From Parvularia atlantis (lineage: Eukaryota > Opisthokonta > Rotosphaerida): a DNA stretch of 61,331 nt. Below, in pieces: positions 31,701 through 45,978 of this stretch (positions are counted from its first letter, which is position 1; each line of letters begins with the position of its first letter). The notes beneath the pieces were generated by a model. That model was not told the DNA's origin and ran no database searches. It was given only the letters and a program-made list of their open reading frames with translations. Location of the stretch: positions 1 through 61,331 of the forward strand of contig CALSCO010001647.1 of the NCBI GenBank assembly GCA_943704415.1, given 5' to 3'. The translations under genes and the position numbers were made by a program.

Positions 31701-32355
31701 GCCATCATCGAGAAGGCCAGGATACGCAATCCCAAGACGCCGCTGCTGTGGCTCGAGGCGGTCAAGATCGAGACGCGCTTCAACAACCCGCAGCTCGCCA
31801 AGACGCTCATGGCCAAGGGTGCGCGCGCCTGCCGCTGTGTACGCGCATCCCTCGCGGCCCACACCCACACGCGCGCAACGCAGCGCTGCAGGAGAACCCC
31901 AACTCGGGCCTGCTTTGGGCCGAGGCGATCTTCATGGAAGCGCGGCCGCAGCGGCGCAGCAAGTCGGTCGACGCGCTCAAAAAGTGCGACAACGACGTGC
32001 ACGTGGTCGTCGCGGTGGCGCGCCTGTTCTGGGCCGAGCGGCACGTGGACAAGGCGCGGACGTGGTGCGTCACGGGCCGCTCCCTGCCTGCCTGCCTAGC
32101 ATCTCACGCGCGTGACGGCGCAGGTTCAACAAGGCCGTCAAGGTCGACCCGGACAACGGCGACGCCTGGGCCTACTTCCTCAAGTTTGAGATCCAGCACG
32201 GCGACGAGGCCGCACGCGACGACGTGATCAAGCGGTGCGTCGCCGCCGACCCGCACCACGGGCTCGTCTGGCCGACCGTGAGCAAGGCCGTCGAGAACGC
32301 GGGCAAGAGCCCCGCGCAGATCCTCGCGCTCGTGGCGGCGAAGCTGGATGTGTAA
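28703..32355 (+). CDS. PRPF6: Pre-mRNA-processing factor 6 (PRPF6/Prp6), U4/U6-U5 tri-snRNP protein
   Basis: PRPF6 is a HAT-repeat scaffold bridging U5 and U4/U6 snRNPs. Exon 1 encodes MLSAKQKAF; removing the GTGCGTC...GCCGCAG intron gives [20 protein letters not shown], then [10 protein letters not shown], the exact N-terminal signature. [58 protein letters not shown] and [12 protein letters not shown] complete the PRP1 N-terminal domain. The rest is a run of half-a-TPR repeats, e.g. [78 protein letters not shown] and [17 protein letters not shown]. It ends [12 protein letters not shown]...ALVAAKLDV. It is cut by many short introns and is about full length. Confidence 0.95.
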
Positions 32356-32426
32356 CTTGTTGCCCATGACTCTGAATGTGGGCTCAAGTCCGTCACGGGG
32401 TTCGCAATTGAGCTGCAGACGTGCCC

Positions 32427-34607
<2,181 letters not shown>

Positions 34608-34641
34608 CAGCGGTAGAGTACATGGCGCTGTACATGGATCA

Positions 34642-37600
34642 TCATGCGTTGAGCGCACGCAGCGCCTCCTGCAACGGCTCCAGCCGCTCGAGCGCCCGGG
34701 TCGCGCGCAGCCGTTCGTAGTAGATCGGGCAGTCGAGCGACACGCACGGGATAACGGCGTCGGACACGCCCATGCAGTTGCGACAGACCTGGAAGCGCGC
34801 CGCAGTGAGTGAGCGAGCGTGCGTGCGTGCACCCACGGGGGCACGGCCCACCCTAGCTAGGTGCGCCATCGCGCGCTGGGCGTCACGCAGGAGGACTATG
34901 GCAGTGAGCGTCGTCTGCTGCGGCTTGGCGAGGCACTCTTCGCACAGGACTGCGCCCGCAGTCAGGACGCCTGCAAAGGGCGGCGGAAAGCACGCACCGT
35001 CGTTCGTCGCCGTGCGGCAGATCTGGCAGTGCGACGACTGGTAGAATGCATCAATCGTCTTGACGCCGCGGACGTTGCCCCGCGCGCGCCCCTGCGCGAT
35101 CGGCCAGCCCTTCGCGTCATACACGACGCCGTTGCTGCTGCTGCCGACCGCCTTGCTGCCCTCGGCGGCACCCTCGCCCGGTCGCACGGCCGCGCGGTGC
35201 ACGCGCGGCAGCTCGGCAAACCACGCCATCAGGTCTGCACTGGCCTCATCAGCGACGTCGGGTGAGCCGCAAACGCGCGACGCCTACCGGCTCCGACCAT
35301 GTTGAGCACGCGCGCGACGGCCGGGATGATCTGCTTGGTGATGTAGTACGTCCCGTGCAGCCGCAGCGACCTGCACGTGCGCGCTCGTCGTGTCACAGCA
35401 GTGACAGGCGCGCCGCCGACTGACGCACTTGTCCCGCAGCAGCTGCTCCGGCGGCACCACGAGGTCCATCAGGCGCGACTGCGGCCCCCCGTAGACGACA
35501 ACGTAGCGCACGCGCTCGCCAAAGCGCGGCTCGGCGCGCGGATCTGTGCTCATGCGGTGCGTCGCGACGAGCGCCGAGGGCGGGAGCGGCCCTCGGTTGC
35601 TGCGAGATTAGCCATGAGCGCCAGCCGCAGAGCCGCATAACAATCGCGCACCTGTACGTGCCCAGCCGCACCTCCTTCGAGAAGACAAAGTCCTGCACCG
35701 ACACGCGCCCGTTGAGAATCTTGACCCACTGGCGCTGCAGGTACGCCTTGATCTCGGACAGGTCCTGCGTGCGAAAGAGCATCCTGCGCGCCCGTGACCA
35801 AGGTCAGCGCCACGCTCGCCTGCGCACGCCCGCGCCAACGCACTTGATCGTGCGCTCGAGCGTCTTGGACACCGCGGGGCACGTGTCACGACGGACGGTC
35901 TCAATGCCCTTGGCGTCAAACGTCGGCTCCTTGTCCTCGGGCGACTCGTACATGAATCCGACGTAGCGCTTCTTGGTCAGGAGCACGCACGGGTGATACA
36001 CCTGCACGCAACGCGCAACGTGTCACGCGGCAGCTGGCATGCAACGCCTGCTGTGCGCCTTCTCAAACTTGAGCTTCATCGGCTTTGGGTTGAGCGCGCT
36101 GATGCGCTCCGAGATCGCCTGGACGCGCGAGGCAACGGTCAGCACACGATGCGCGACAAGCGCTGCCGCGCACCTTGCCCACGCGAAAGGCCTCGTCGCG
36201 CGTTGCACCGGGCATGTGCACAAAGAGGCTGCCGCGCCGCGGCGTGAGCCGGCGAGCCCGCGCGCTTGTGCTGCGGCGCACCTGTCCGTGTCGCCGTACA
36301 CGACGTGGCAGCCTGCAAACTCCTCCTCGATCGTGCGCGCCGAGCGCTCGAGCGTCTCGCGCGCGGTCTGCACAATGGCGTCGGCGACTGCGCGTGCGTC
36401 AGTACATGCGAAGCGGAGAGGCTCAGCGTCGCACCTTCAGCGCACGGCATGCGGCCCGAGAAAGACGCCGAGGTGTAGCCGTACGTGACGTTGGCGATGA
36501 GCTTGAGGCCGAGCTGGCGCGCGTCGAGGATGCGCGCGAGGATCTGCAGGCGTGTCAGCAGCTGGCCGCGTTTGTGTCGCGCGCGCGCGCGCGCGCGAGT
36601 GCGCACCTTGTTGCCCTTGTTGCGCTTGAGCGACTTCTTGACCATGACGCGCGTGTCGAGAATCTCGAGCAGCATCCGCGGCAGCACGCCCTGGCGCACG
36701 GCGGGCGAGACAAACATTACACCGTTGGGCGAGACTATGCGCGCGCGTGAGCTCGGCTGCGCACAGAGTCGCGTGTCGCGCACCGCGGATGTCGTCCTTG
36801 AGCGCGCTCAGCAGGCCCGGCGGCGTCGCCAGCGAGCACGCGCCAAACTTCTTGCCCAGGGGCCCGCTGGACGCCGCGACCCGCCCGAGGCACGTGCTGA
36901 AGCAGTAGTTGTACGCGATCATGATGGACGGGTAGAGCGACTGGAAGTCGAGCACGAGCACGGGCGAGTTGTAGAAGCGCGACTCGGGCTCCATCACGAG
37001 TGGGATGCTCTCGGGCGCGCGCTGGTTCTCGACCTGGCGCTTGCTCGGCGCCACGGCCACAAAGTTCTCCTGCTTGGCTAGGCGCAGCATCATCGACTCG
37101 ACCCGGTACTGCGAGCCACGGCTGATGACCGAGAAGAAGTCGATGCCGTACACGCGCGCAAACTCGCTCGTGCGCCCGACAATGTCCAGCTCCTCGATCA
37201 GCTGCAGGTTCTTCTGTACCCGGTCGAAGAAGTAGCGCATCGCGCGCCAGCGGCTTGCGCGCCCCTGCAGCCACCACCCGATCTGCGTCGCAGGCGTGAC
37301 AAACGGCACGCGCTGGTGCAGCACATGGTAGACCACGTTCTCGAACGAGTAGACGCTCAGCGGTAGATCCGACCGCAGGATGCGCCACAAGTTGAACACG
37401 ACGCGTCCCGTCACCGCCAGGCCCGAGTTTTGCCGGTAGTTGTAGCCCTCCTGGTCGGCCTCGAAGCCGTCCACGCCGACCGCGTACGCCGCGTGCACGC
37501 GCGACAGCTCCGTCGCGAGCGCATCGCGCCCGATCTGCTTCGCCCGGTCGATGATGTAGCCCCACGAGCTGCGCTGAATCTCAAAGCCCACGAGCACGTC

Positions 37601-40600
37601 CGGGTCGCAGCGACGGACGAGCTGCACGAGCTCCTCCAGCAGCGCGGCCTCGCTCGTCACGTGGAACGCGTCGAAGCCCGTCACGCCCGTCAGCTCGGTG
37701 ATGCGACGCGGCACCGAGCCCACGTCCGCGCACGTCTCGCTGTCCGAGTGCTCCAGCGCAATCACGCCCGGGTGGAAGCCCGCCTGGTACGCCAGCGTCC
37801 CCGTCAGCTCGGGCGAGTGCACGGCCTGGCGATCGTCGTGCAGGCAGAAGAACACGGCCGCGATCGCGTCGTGCACGGGGTCGGGCAGCAGGTCGCGCCG
37901 CGAGTGCGCCAGCACCTCGACCGAGAGCGCGCGCAGGTGCTGCTTCTGGAAAAGCATCTCGCTCGCGGCCGCGGCCGTGCTCGAGCTCACCGGCGACACC
38001 TTGAAGCCGTGCGGGTTGCGCGGCGTCGGGCCCTCGATCTGCGACACGCGCCGCAGCTGATCGCGGCCGGGTGGCGGCGGCATCGCGGCAGAGGCCGGTG
38101 CGGGAGCTGGCGCGGGCGCCAGCACCAGCGCTGGTGCTGAGGTGGGCGCGGGGGTGCGTCGCGGCATCCGGGGCGACTTGGCCTTGGCGGGGGTGGTGGA
38201 CGTGACCATGGGCAGGTTGATCACGAACGACGGGCCCGTGGGCGACGACGGGGCCGGGTCGTCATCCACGGCCGTGTCCGCGTCTTCGCCGTCGTCATCG
38301 TCGTCGTTCACGGTGCGGCTGCGAGGTGTCGCAGACGCTACGGCGAGGTCCAGCGCCAGCGGCGGAGGCTTCAGGTACAGCAACGTCCGCGCTCTGCGAA
38401 CGGGCCTGTCAGCGCATACTGTAGAGCAAGCCGACGTGACGCGCACCGCTTCGGCGGTCGCAGGCGGCGGTGCGCAGCCGCGCCGACAAAGTCTGCGTGC
38501 GGTCGCAAGCTCAGAAGGCGTCACGGCAGCCAACACGCACTGCTCACCCGGTAGGTCGTCCGTCGTCATCGCCTTAAAGACGTACTCGCGCCCCGCAAAC
38601 AGACGCGGGCGCGCGGGAATGTCGCTCGGGTTTGAGAAGAACGGCTCGCGGTACACGGCCGCGGGCACGCCGTACCTGCGCCTGCACTGTCAGCGGGGGA
38701 AGCGCAGCGCGTGCATTCGGCGCACTTTTCGCGTGCAGAATGCAGCAGGTCTGGCAGTGCGGGCGGCGCGGTACGGTAGCGCAGGATCGTGCTCGGCAGC
38801 GGTGTCAGCACGACGGGCGTGACGCGTGCTGATGCCTCGGCTGGCGCGATGGCCGCGGTTGGCGGTGCGTCGCTCGGTCGAGTGCGCGTCCCAGCGTCCA
38901 CGTTCATCGGCGACTCGTGGTCGTCCTCAGCCCGGCTCGCCTCGGCGTCAGGCACCGGCCCCTTCACCGCAATCTCGACCACAGCTGCCCCGGGCGACGG
39001 GCTGCGCGACACGTCCGCCATGACTTCGGCCGTCGATACCGGTCCAGGTAGGTCCGTCGCAACGGGCGCAGACGACAGCGACATGGCCAGCGCCGAGTCC
39101 GACGAGGGCGACCGCTCGGCCGGCGTTGCGGGCGTCGCAGGAGTCGCCATCGCCGCCGGCACCCACAGGCCCTGCTGGCACAGCTCGAAGCGGCGCACGG
39201 CCCCTGCGCTAGGACGCCACAGGCGGCGTTCGTACTGCTCGATGCGCGTCGCCGGGTCGATGGCCTGCCGCGGCCACGCAGTCAGCAGGGCGTCGTCGCA
39301 CGGCCCAAGAGGGCGTGCCAGATACGGCCGTCGTAGGGCAGCGCGCTCGCTGGGCGACATCGTCTCGGCTAAGCTCGATGTCCTCGCACGCTTGGCCGAC
39401 GGCGGCGACGTGGCAGGCTGTGCGCGCTGAATGGGACACAAAAGGCACGCACGCCAACGGTCCGCACCTCATCGCTGTCCGCCGCGCCGTCGTACTGCAA
39501 CACCGTGTGCCCGCGCTTGCGCGATGGCTGCGGCGACGCGTCGTCTTGCGGCACAGCGCTGGCCTCGCTCGCTGGCGGCGGCAACGGCGATGAAGACGAC
39601 GGCGACGACGGCGTGGGCGTCGGCGAGTGCCACGACGCCACCGGCGGTGCTGCTGCTGCTTCGTCCTCGGCCAGATCGAGGCGCGTCGACAGGCGGCGCA
39701 GCTCGGCGGCGGAGAGCGCGGCGCGCGGACGCCCGGAGCTGTTGACAACGTCAGGCGAGAAAGCCGATCGAGTTCGCGAGCGCGCGCGTTCGGTCTGCTG
39801 CGGCGTCTGGCTGCTCGGGAACCAAAACTCGTCCACCGACGCGTCGTTGCTGTGTGCGCGCACACAGGTCAGTAGCAGCGTCAGCCAGGCACTTGCCGCC
39901 CGACGTACAGGTGCAGCGCGATGTCCTCGGCCTCGTCGAGCTCCTCCATGATCGCGGCCAGGTCCTCGTCGCGCATCTCTGGCGGCGGCGCCGCGGCGCT
40001 GCTGCGTCGGTCCGCGCTGAACACCTGCGACGCCAGGTCTGGTGCGACGGCGCCGGTCTTGGCCGACGACCGCCGTCTCGTCGTTGATGGCGTCGACGAC
40101 GTGCGCCCGCTCGCGCCCCACGAGAAGAACTGAGCCACATCCTCAGCGTCGCCTGCACGCTCGCTCGCACGCTCGGCCATGCGCTCGCCCACGCGCGCGT
40201 CGTACATGTCGGAGAGCATCGCCTGGGCCTCGCGCTCGAGCTCGTCCTCCGCTGCGGTCGCCGCGTCGGCATCCTCTGCCAGCTGCGTTGCGAGCACGAG
40301 CCGCGCGTCGACGTCCTGCAGCGCGTCCTCCTCGCTCGCGGGCGACAACTGCGGCCGGAACGGGTCGCGCCCGGGCGTGCCGCTGGTCGTAGGTGACATC
40401 GCGGCGAGCACGGTGCCGACAGCGAGTTGCGACGGTCGTGTGGACGACGGCGACGGCGTCTGCGACGGGAAGCGCAGCGGCGGGAAGGCGACTGCCGGCC
40501 AGGCCGCGAGCCACTGCGCGTTGTGCACGGGCGAGGCCAGTCCTGCGCGCCCGGTGAGGCTCAGCTGCGCGTGCGACCAGAGCGGGTCCTGCGCCAGCCG

Positions 40601-42746
40601 CACGCCCCGTGACCCCGGCGACGCCTGCGACGGCTGCACGGGCTCGCGCCCGCCCGCGCCCCAGCGTGCCGCGGGGCTGCTGCGCGTCGCGGCCGGGAGT
40701 CCCTCGCGCACGAGGCTGTCGGTCGGCGCGGAGGACGGCGTCGTCTGCCCGTCGGCCTGCGCTTGCTGTGGCTGCTGCGGTTGCTGCGGCGCCTGCTGCT
40801 GCTGCCTGGCGTTGCGGTAGCGCTGCCACGCGCGCACAGTGGCCACGTCGTCCCCGACCTCGAGCTCAGGGTCGTTCTCGTCCCACAGGTCGCCCTCGGC
40901 CGCGAGCAGCTCGTTGATCGTTGAGGCCATCAGCCGCGCGCCCGTGTCCACGCCCGTGCTCGCCTGCTGGCCGATGTCGGCCGCATCGCGCGTCGTCGGC
41001 GCCGGTGGCCAACCGTGAAACCCGGCGCGGCCAGCGGTGTGCTGCGGCGCAGGTGCGGGTGCGGGTGCTGGTGCGGTTGCGCGTACGGGTGCGGCTGCGG
41101 GTGCCACCCCGGCCCCGGCCGCGGCCGCGAGCTTGTCGCCCTCGAGCAGCTCGCGGTAGACGTGGTCGTAGCGCTGGCCGCCGTAGACGGACGTCGCCTC
41201 GCGCCGCTCCTGCGACTGCTCGGGCGTGAACTTGGGCGAGAGCTCCTGTTTGATGCGGCGGCGCTTCTCGTCCTGCGGCGCCCGCGTCGAGCGTCAACAC
41301 ATGCCCCATAGCGCGACACCGCCACACCTCCCAGATGTCAGCGAGCGAGCGCACAAGCTTGTGGTCGTGGTCGCTTGTCTGGGCGACGGGTGCACCGGCC
41401 GCGGGCGTGTCGTCGAGGCGCAGATTCCACCGGTTGAGGATCGCTGCGGCGCGGCGTGAGTGTGCGCCCACGGCCGGCTGTGTGCGTGCCCCATACCGGA
41501 CGCGATCGTGTCGGCCTCGAGCGCGCAGAAGCTCTCGCGCGCGGCCAGGGCGTGGCTGGCGAGCCAGACGGCGTTGGCCGGCACGGTCGCGGACGTGTAC
41601 AGCGTCGTGTTCTCCTTGCCTGCACCGCGCGCACTCGCCGCCGTCATGCCGCTGCGCGTCCACACGCCAGGGCGCACCGGCCATGAGCAGCGAGCGCGGC
41701 AGCCTGAGCGGCGACATTGGCGAGCTGCGCACGTCGAGGCGGCTGGCCGGCGGCGCGGCGTCTGCGTGTGGGATCAATGAGCAGCGACGGCGGGACCACG
41801 CGGGCGGCGCGGCAGCACCGGCGGGCAGGTCGGGCCGGAAGATGCAGTGCGACAGGTCGATGAAGTCCATCCCAAACAGGTTGTAGTCGATGAAGAACTG
41901 GAGCAGGTACGGGATGTGCGACTGCGGACGGGCGAGCGGCAAGTCAGCGGCCTGCTTGGTGTGCGCGCAGTCGGGGGCGCGCCTCGTGCGGCTGCATGGG
42001 CGTGCTCATAAGCGCGCCGTTCTGCAGCAGCATCGCGGCCTTCTTCAGGCGCGCCGGGTTGATGCTGCGCATCGGTCAGCGCGCTAAAGAGACGGCGTCC
42101 CAGGCCACGCACAGGTAAATCTTGAGGAAGAGGCGGTCCGAGGGCGTGAAGCCGTAGATCGGGTTTCCGCGCACGAGCTCCACCTGCAGCACGTGCTGCA
42201 CGCGCCGGTCGTTGTGCGCGAGCGGCCGTCCGCGCGGCTCCTCGCCCGCGGCGCTCTTGTCGATGCCAGCGCCCGTCGGTGGCCCGCCGGGCGGTCGCAG
42301 CGACAGCTCAATCGCTTGGTTGAGGCCTGCGTGCAGCCGGCGGCGGTACTCGTAGCCTGCGCCCCGCGCGGCGTGAGCGGTGCGGCGCGGTGCGGGGTGG
42401 GGCGCGCACACTGCTCTGGCTCGACCGGCCCGACGTACGGCACAAAGAAGTACGGGAAGACCTGTGTCGCGCGCGTCGGGGCAGGCCCTGCGCACGCGCG
42501 CGCGCACGCACGCACCTGGTGCACGTGCAGGCACACGTTCTGGCCCATCGGCGTCGCGCCAAAGACGCGCACGACGGGCACGTAGTCGAGCTCGGCGCCC
42601 GTGTCGGCGCTCGTCGACGGCACGTGTGTGACGTCGGCGCTGGGCTGCGGCACGACCATGCGGAAGTCGAGCCAGAGGATGCGCACGCGCAGCACGGCGG
42701 GCGGGCGCGGCGCGCGCGGCGGCGGCCTCGATGGCGGCGTCGACAT
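34642..42746 (-). CDS. REV3: DNA polymerase zeta catalytic subunit REV3
   Basis: This is the B-family translesion polymerase. ATG 42746 (MSTPPSRPPP) leads to VRILWLDFRMVVPQPS and HQVFPYFFVPYVG; LLQFFIDYNLFGMDFIDLSH is the conserved N-terminal REV3 motif. A long low-complexity middle (about 38.6-41.1 kb) follows, then YREPFFSNPSDIPARPRLFAGR, FHVTSEAALLEELVQLV, PDVLVGFEIQRSSWGYIIDR, LDFQSLYPSIMIAYNYCF (motif A), LKLIANVTYGYTSASFSG (motif B) and HVVYGDTDSLFVHM (motif C, restored across an intron at about 36245-36294). The C-terminus has HCQICRTATNDGACF...LCEEC (CysA) and FQVCRNCMGVSDAVIP...LDCPIYY (CysB, Fe-S/accessory-subunit binding). It ends RALNA. The catalytic Asp residues appear present. 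Confidence 0.95.
41050..41110. repeat. GGTGCG-type hexamer run coding Ala-Pro in REV3
   Basis: This imperfect hexamer array reads on the minus strand as alternating Ala and Pro codons in the disordered N-terminal half of REV3. Confidence 0.7.
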
Positions 42747-42819
42747 CGCCGGTGGCGCGGCGGTGGCGCGACCGCCTCGCAAACCGTCATGCTACCTCCG
42801 CCATGCTGTGATTGGCTTA
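42747..42819. promoter_or_regulatory. 73-bp bidirectional promoter of REV3 and an MFS gene
   Basis: The spacer between divergent ATGs contains ATTGG at 42811-42815 (CCAAT on the REV3 strand), 5 bp before the MFS start. No TATA element is seen. Confidence 0.5.
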
Positions 42820-44786
42820 ATGGACCTCAAGCGGGCCGCGCGGTGGGCCGGCCTCGTGGTCGGGCTGCTGCTCGAGGCGTGCTCGGGCACGCTCTACGCG
42901 TGCGTCGCCGCGCGCACCCGGGGCACCGGTGGCAGCGCGCGTCTGAGCGTGCGCGCAGCTGGTCGTCGTACTCGAGCGCGCTCGGCGCACAGCTCGGCTA
43001 CGGCAAGACCGAGGTGAGCGCGACCACCACTGTGTGCCTGTGGCACGCGCGCGCGGGGGCCTCAAACACGGCGGCAGCTCGCGGTCATCGTCGGCATCGG
43101 CGACAACGGGCTGTACCTGAGCAGCGTGTTGGCGGGCTTCCTGAACGTGGGCGTGGGGCCGCGCTGGACGTCGCTGCTCGGTGCGCGGCGCGTGTGCCTC
43201 TCGAGTACAACAAGGCCAACCGCGCACGCAAACACGCGCAGGCGGCGTGCTGCTGTGCTTCGGCTACTTCATGATGGCCTTCACGTACTCGGGCCAGCTC
43301 GCCAACTCCAGCTACATCCTCATGGGCTTCTACCTGTGCCTGGCTGGCGTGGGCTCGTCGTGCGCGTACATTGCCGGTGCGCGACGTGCCGCGCGACGGT
43401 CGTGTCGCACTCAACCCCGCGCGGCGCAGGCCTCTCGACCAACGTGAGCAACTTTGGCTCGAGCACGCGCGGCCTCATCGTCGGCCTGCTCGTGTCGCTC
43501 TACGGGCTGTCGGCGCTCATCTTCACCCAGTTCAACGCGGCGCTGTTTGTCGAAGAGGTCGTGGTGCAGCCCCCGCCCGAGGCCTTCCCGTCCGTGTCGC
43601 CCACGGCGACCGTCACGCCCTCGGCCGGGCCCGTCGCCGTCGGCGACACGTTCTCGTACCTGCTGTTCCTTGGCTACGTGCCTGCGGCCATCTGCCTCAT
43701 CGGCGTCGTGTCGCTCTGGGTCGTCGGTCCCGAGCCCGACCGCGCCGAGACGCTGCGCCCCGTGCACGGCATTGCCGGCGACGACAGCGGCAAGGAGACC
43801 GACACGCTCCTCACGCGGCAGCGCCCGCGGCACGTCGTCGAGACCCAAGTCGAGATCAACTTCTCCACGCGCCGCCTGTTCAAGACGCGCGACTTCTGGC
43901 TGATGTTTGTCGCGGTCATGTTTGGCTCGGGGGCGGGCCTGATGTACATCAACAGGTGCGCTGTCCGCGCTTGGGGGGTGCAGTGGTGCAGCTGACCGGT
44001 TCGCCTCTCGCAGCGTCGGCTACATTGTGAGCGCGCTGGCCCGGCCGGGCCAGGACGTCAAGAGCTACACGGACCTGCAGGTCTCGCTCATCTCGGCCAT
44101 GTCGTGCACGGGCCGCCTGGGCATGGGCCTGCTGTCGGACGTGCTGCTCAAGTTCTTCGGCATGCGCCGGCGCATCCTGTTCTCGTGGTGCCTCGCGATG
44201 ATGCTCGTGGGCCAGGTGCGCGCTCCACGCCGAGCCGCCCGGCCGTCGTGCTCACCGCGTGCGATGCACAGGTGCTCATGCTCTTCGTGGCCGACCTGGA
44301 CGCGCTCACGTTTGTGACGATCGTCATCGGCTTCGCCTACGGCGGCATCTTCTCAATCTCGCCCACGCTCGTGTCGGAGCGCTTTGGCGTCAAGAACTTT
44401 GGCATCAACTGGGTGCGGGCGCGTCGTGCGCGCCTCGCCCGCGCGCTGAACGGGCGCGTCGGCCAGGGCTGGATGTGCTGGGCCACGGCGATCGGCGGCC
44501 AAATTATGACACTGCTCTTTGGCGTGTTTTACGACAGCAAGGTGCGCGTCGCCAGCGAGCCCGTGCGTGTGCGCGCTGACGCGGTGGCCAGGCCGACGAG
44601 GACGAGTACTGCGCGTTTGGCGCGTCGTGCTACCTCCCGGCGTTCTACATCAACACGGCCGCAGTCGGCTGCGGGCTGATCGTCGCCGTGGCGTTCTCGA
44701 TGCGGCGCAAGAGCGAGGAGCTGGCGATCATCCAGCAGCAGAAGCAGGACTCGATCCAGGACGGGGGCGCCGGCGCGTACCACTGA
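42820..44786 (+). CDS. Major facilitator superfamily transporter, nodulin-like/Mch1-like
   Basis: This is a twelve-helix transporter of unknown substrate. The start MDLKRAARWAGLVVGLLLEA is followed, across introns, by WSSYSSALGAQLGYGKTEV, a pattern typical of the nodulin-like/monocarboxylate-like MFS group. LSSVLAGFLNVGVGPRW, GVLLCFGYFMMAFTYSG, ILMGFYLCLAGVGSSCAYIA, NFGSSTRGLIVGLLVSLYGL and FTQFNAALF give the first half. A loop with PETLRPVHG-like residues and FSTRRLFKTRDFWLMFVAVM starts the second half, with SAMSCTGRLGMGLLSDVLLK, VTIVIGFAYGGIFSISPTLV, SERFGVKNFGINWGWMCWAT and IVAVAFSMRRKSEEL following. Fungal Mch1 and plant nodulin-like proteins are the nearest known architecture. It ends DGGAGAYH. 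Confidence 0.85.
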
Positions 44787-44926
44787 CGCGGGGGGCCTGC
44801 GGGGCGGGGCCGCGCACGCGCGCGCCTTTCGTTGCTTGCAGTGAGGCGGCTCTTCTTGTTGTTGTCGTTAATGTGCACATGGACCGCGGGGCATTAGAAG
44901 CCAGCAGGCGCGACGGGAGGGCGGGC
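44787..44926. other. Intergenic 3'-3' spacer
   Basis: This 140-bp convergent spacer has a T-rich stretch, TTCTTGTTGTTGTCGTTAATG (about 44851-44872). That stretch is a plausible 3'-end processing region for one or both genes. I see nothing else. Confidence 0.4.
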
Positions 44927-45858
44927 TCACGGCCGCGACATGGTGCGGATGTCGAGCACGAGGTCCATCAGGCCCTCGGCCGCCTTGCGGTAACGCATGT
45001 AGTGCTCGCTCACGAGCGAGAGCTCGTCCTGCGACGCAAAGTACTGCAGCGCCACCCGGTCGGTCTTGGTGCTGCGCATTCGCGTCAGCACAGGGGGTGT
45101 GCGGCCCGCGCAGCACGCACGACGGGTCGCGCTCGACGTAGCTCACGCGCAGATCGCCCTGGCTGCTGCCCGGGTAGTCGAGCGCGCGCGCCATCTCGGC
45201 GTCGGTGACGTGGTCGCGCGCCGGGTCACGCAGGGTCGCGCGCACGAGCGCGTCGTGCGGGCCCGCGCTGTCCCACAGCAGCCACGCGTCGGCCCAGTCG
45301 ATGCCGTTATCGGCCACGAGCCGCTGGCCGATGCGCTCGAGGCGCATGCCCGGCAGGCGCCCCACGGTCGGCTGCAGCACGCGCTGCACGAGCTCGTCCA
45401 CGACCTCGGTCGCCACCGGCTGCCGCCGCGACCCGCCGTAGATGGCCACGAGCACGCACGGCTTGAGCCCGAGCAGGCAGAACAGCACCTCGCCGTCGTA
45501 GTTCATCTTGCGGATGTCGCCGGGCACGCGCTCGCGCTGCTCCGCGCCGAGCGTGTCGGCCCACTGTGCGCGCGCATCGGGGCATCAGCGCCACCGCAGC
45601 GACTCGTCCCGTGCGCCGCCGCCGCACCTCGCGCTCGCGTCGTCGCATCTCGCGCCAGACGTCGACCCGCCGCGCCGGCTGCACGCGCTGCTCCCAGACG
45701 CCCGCCCAGTACCCGCGGCGCCGATCCGCGCGTGCCGCCGCCGTCGGCCGCAGCCGCACCCAGCGCAGCGTCGTCCACACGGCCGCCGCCAGCACCGTCG
45801 CCGCGGCGATCGCCCACAGCGACGGCGACTCGGTTGCCTGAGCGACCTCCTGCCTCAT
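44927..45858 (-). CDS. Hypothetical membrane-anchored protein, family not recognised
   Basis: Unrecognised. ATG 45858 starts MRQEVAQATESPSLWAIAAA and a single hydrophobic helix (about residues 13-33, LWAIAAATVLAAAVWTTLRW), followed by a highly basic stretch (REMRRREREVRRRR by the family's exon end). Intron removal joins it to WADTLGAEQRERVPGDIRKM and NYDGEVLFCLLGLKPCVLVA, then IYGGSRRQPVATEVVDELVQ, RLERIGQRLVADNGIDWADA, a second intron, and TKTDRVALQYFASQDELSLV plus EHYMRYRKAAEGLMDLVLDI. The total is roughly 270 residues, an N-terminal anchor plus a soluble alpha/beta-looking domain, perhaps facing the cytosol or mitochondrial matrix. It is tandem with, and 120 bp downstream of, ClpX, which by itself says little about function. 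Confidence 0.7.
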
Positions 45859-45978
45859 CTGCCCGCACACACAATCTGCTCTGCGCCGCTCACGACCCGG
45901 CCGACGACGCCGACTCGTCCAGCGCCTCGGGGTATGCCCCGTCGTCGCGCGCCCGCGCCTGTGCGCTGCGACGGGCCG

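Noticed and set aside
42747-42790. Longer REV3 start at 42782 or 42790
   Set aside because: The 42790 ATG is in another frame and the in-frame extension to 42782 begins with TTG. ATG 42746 is the first in-frame ATG.
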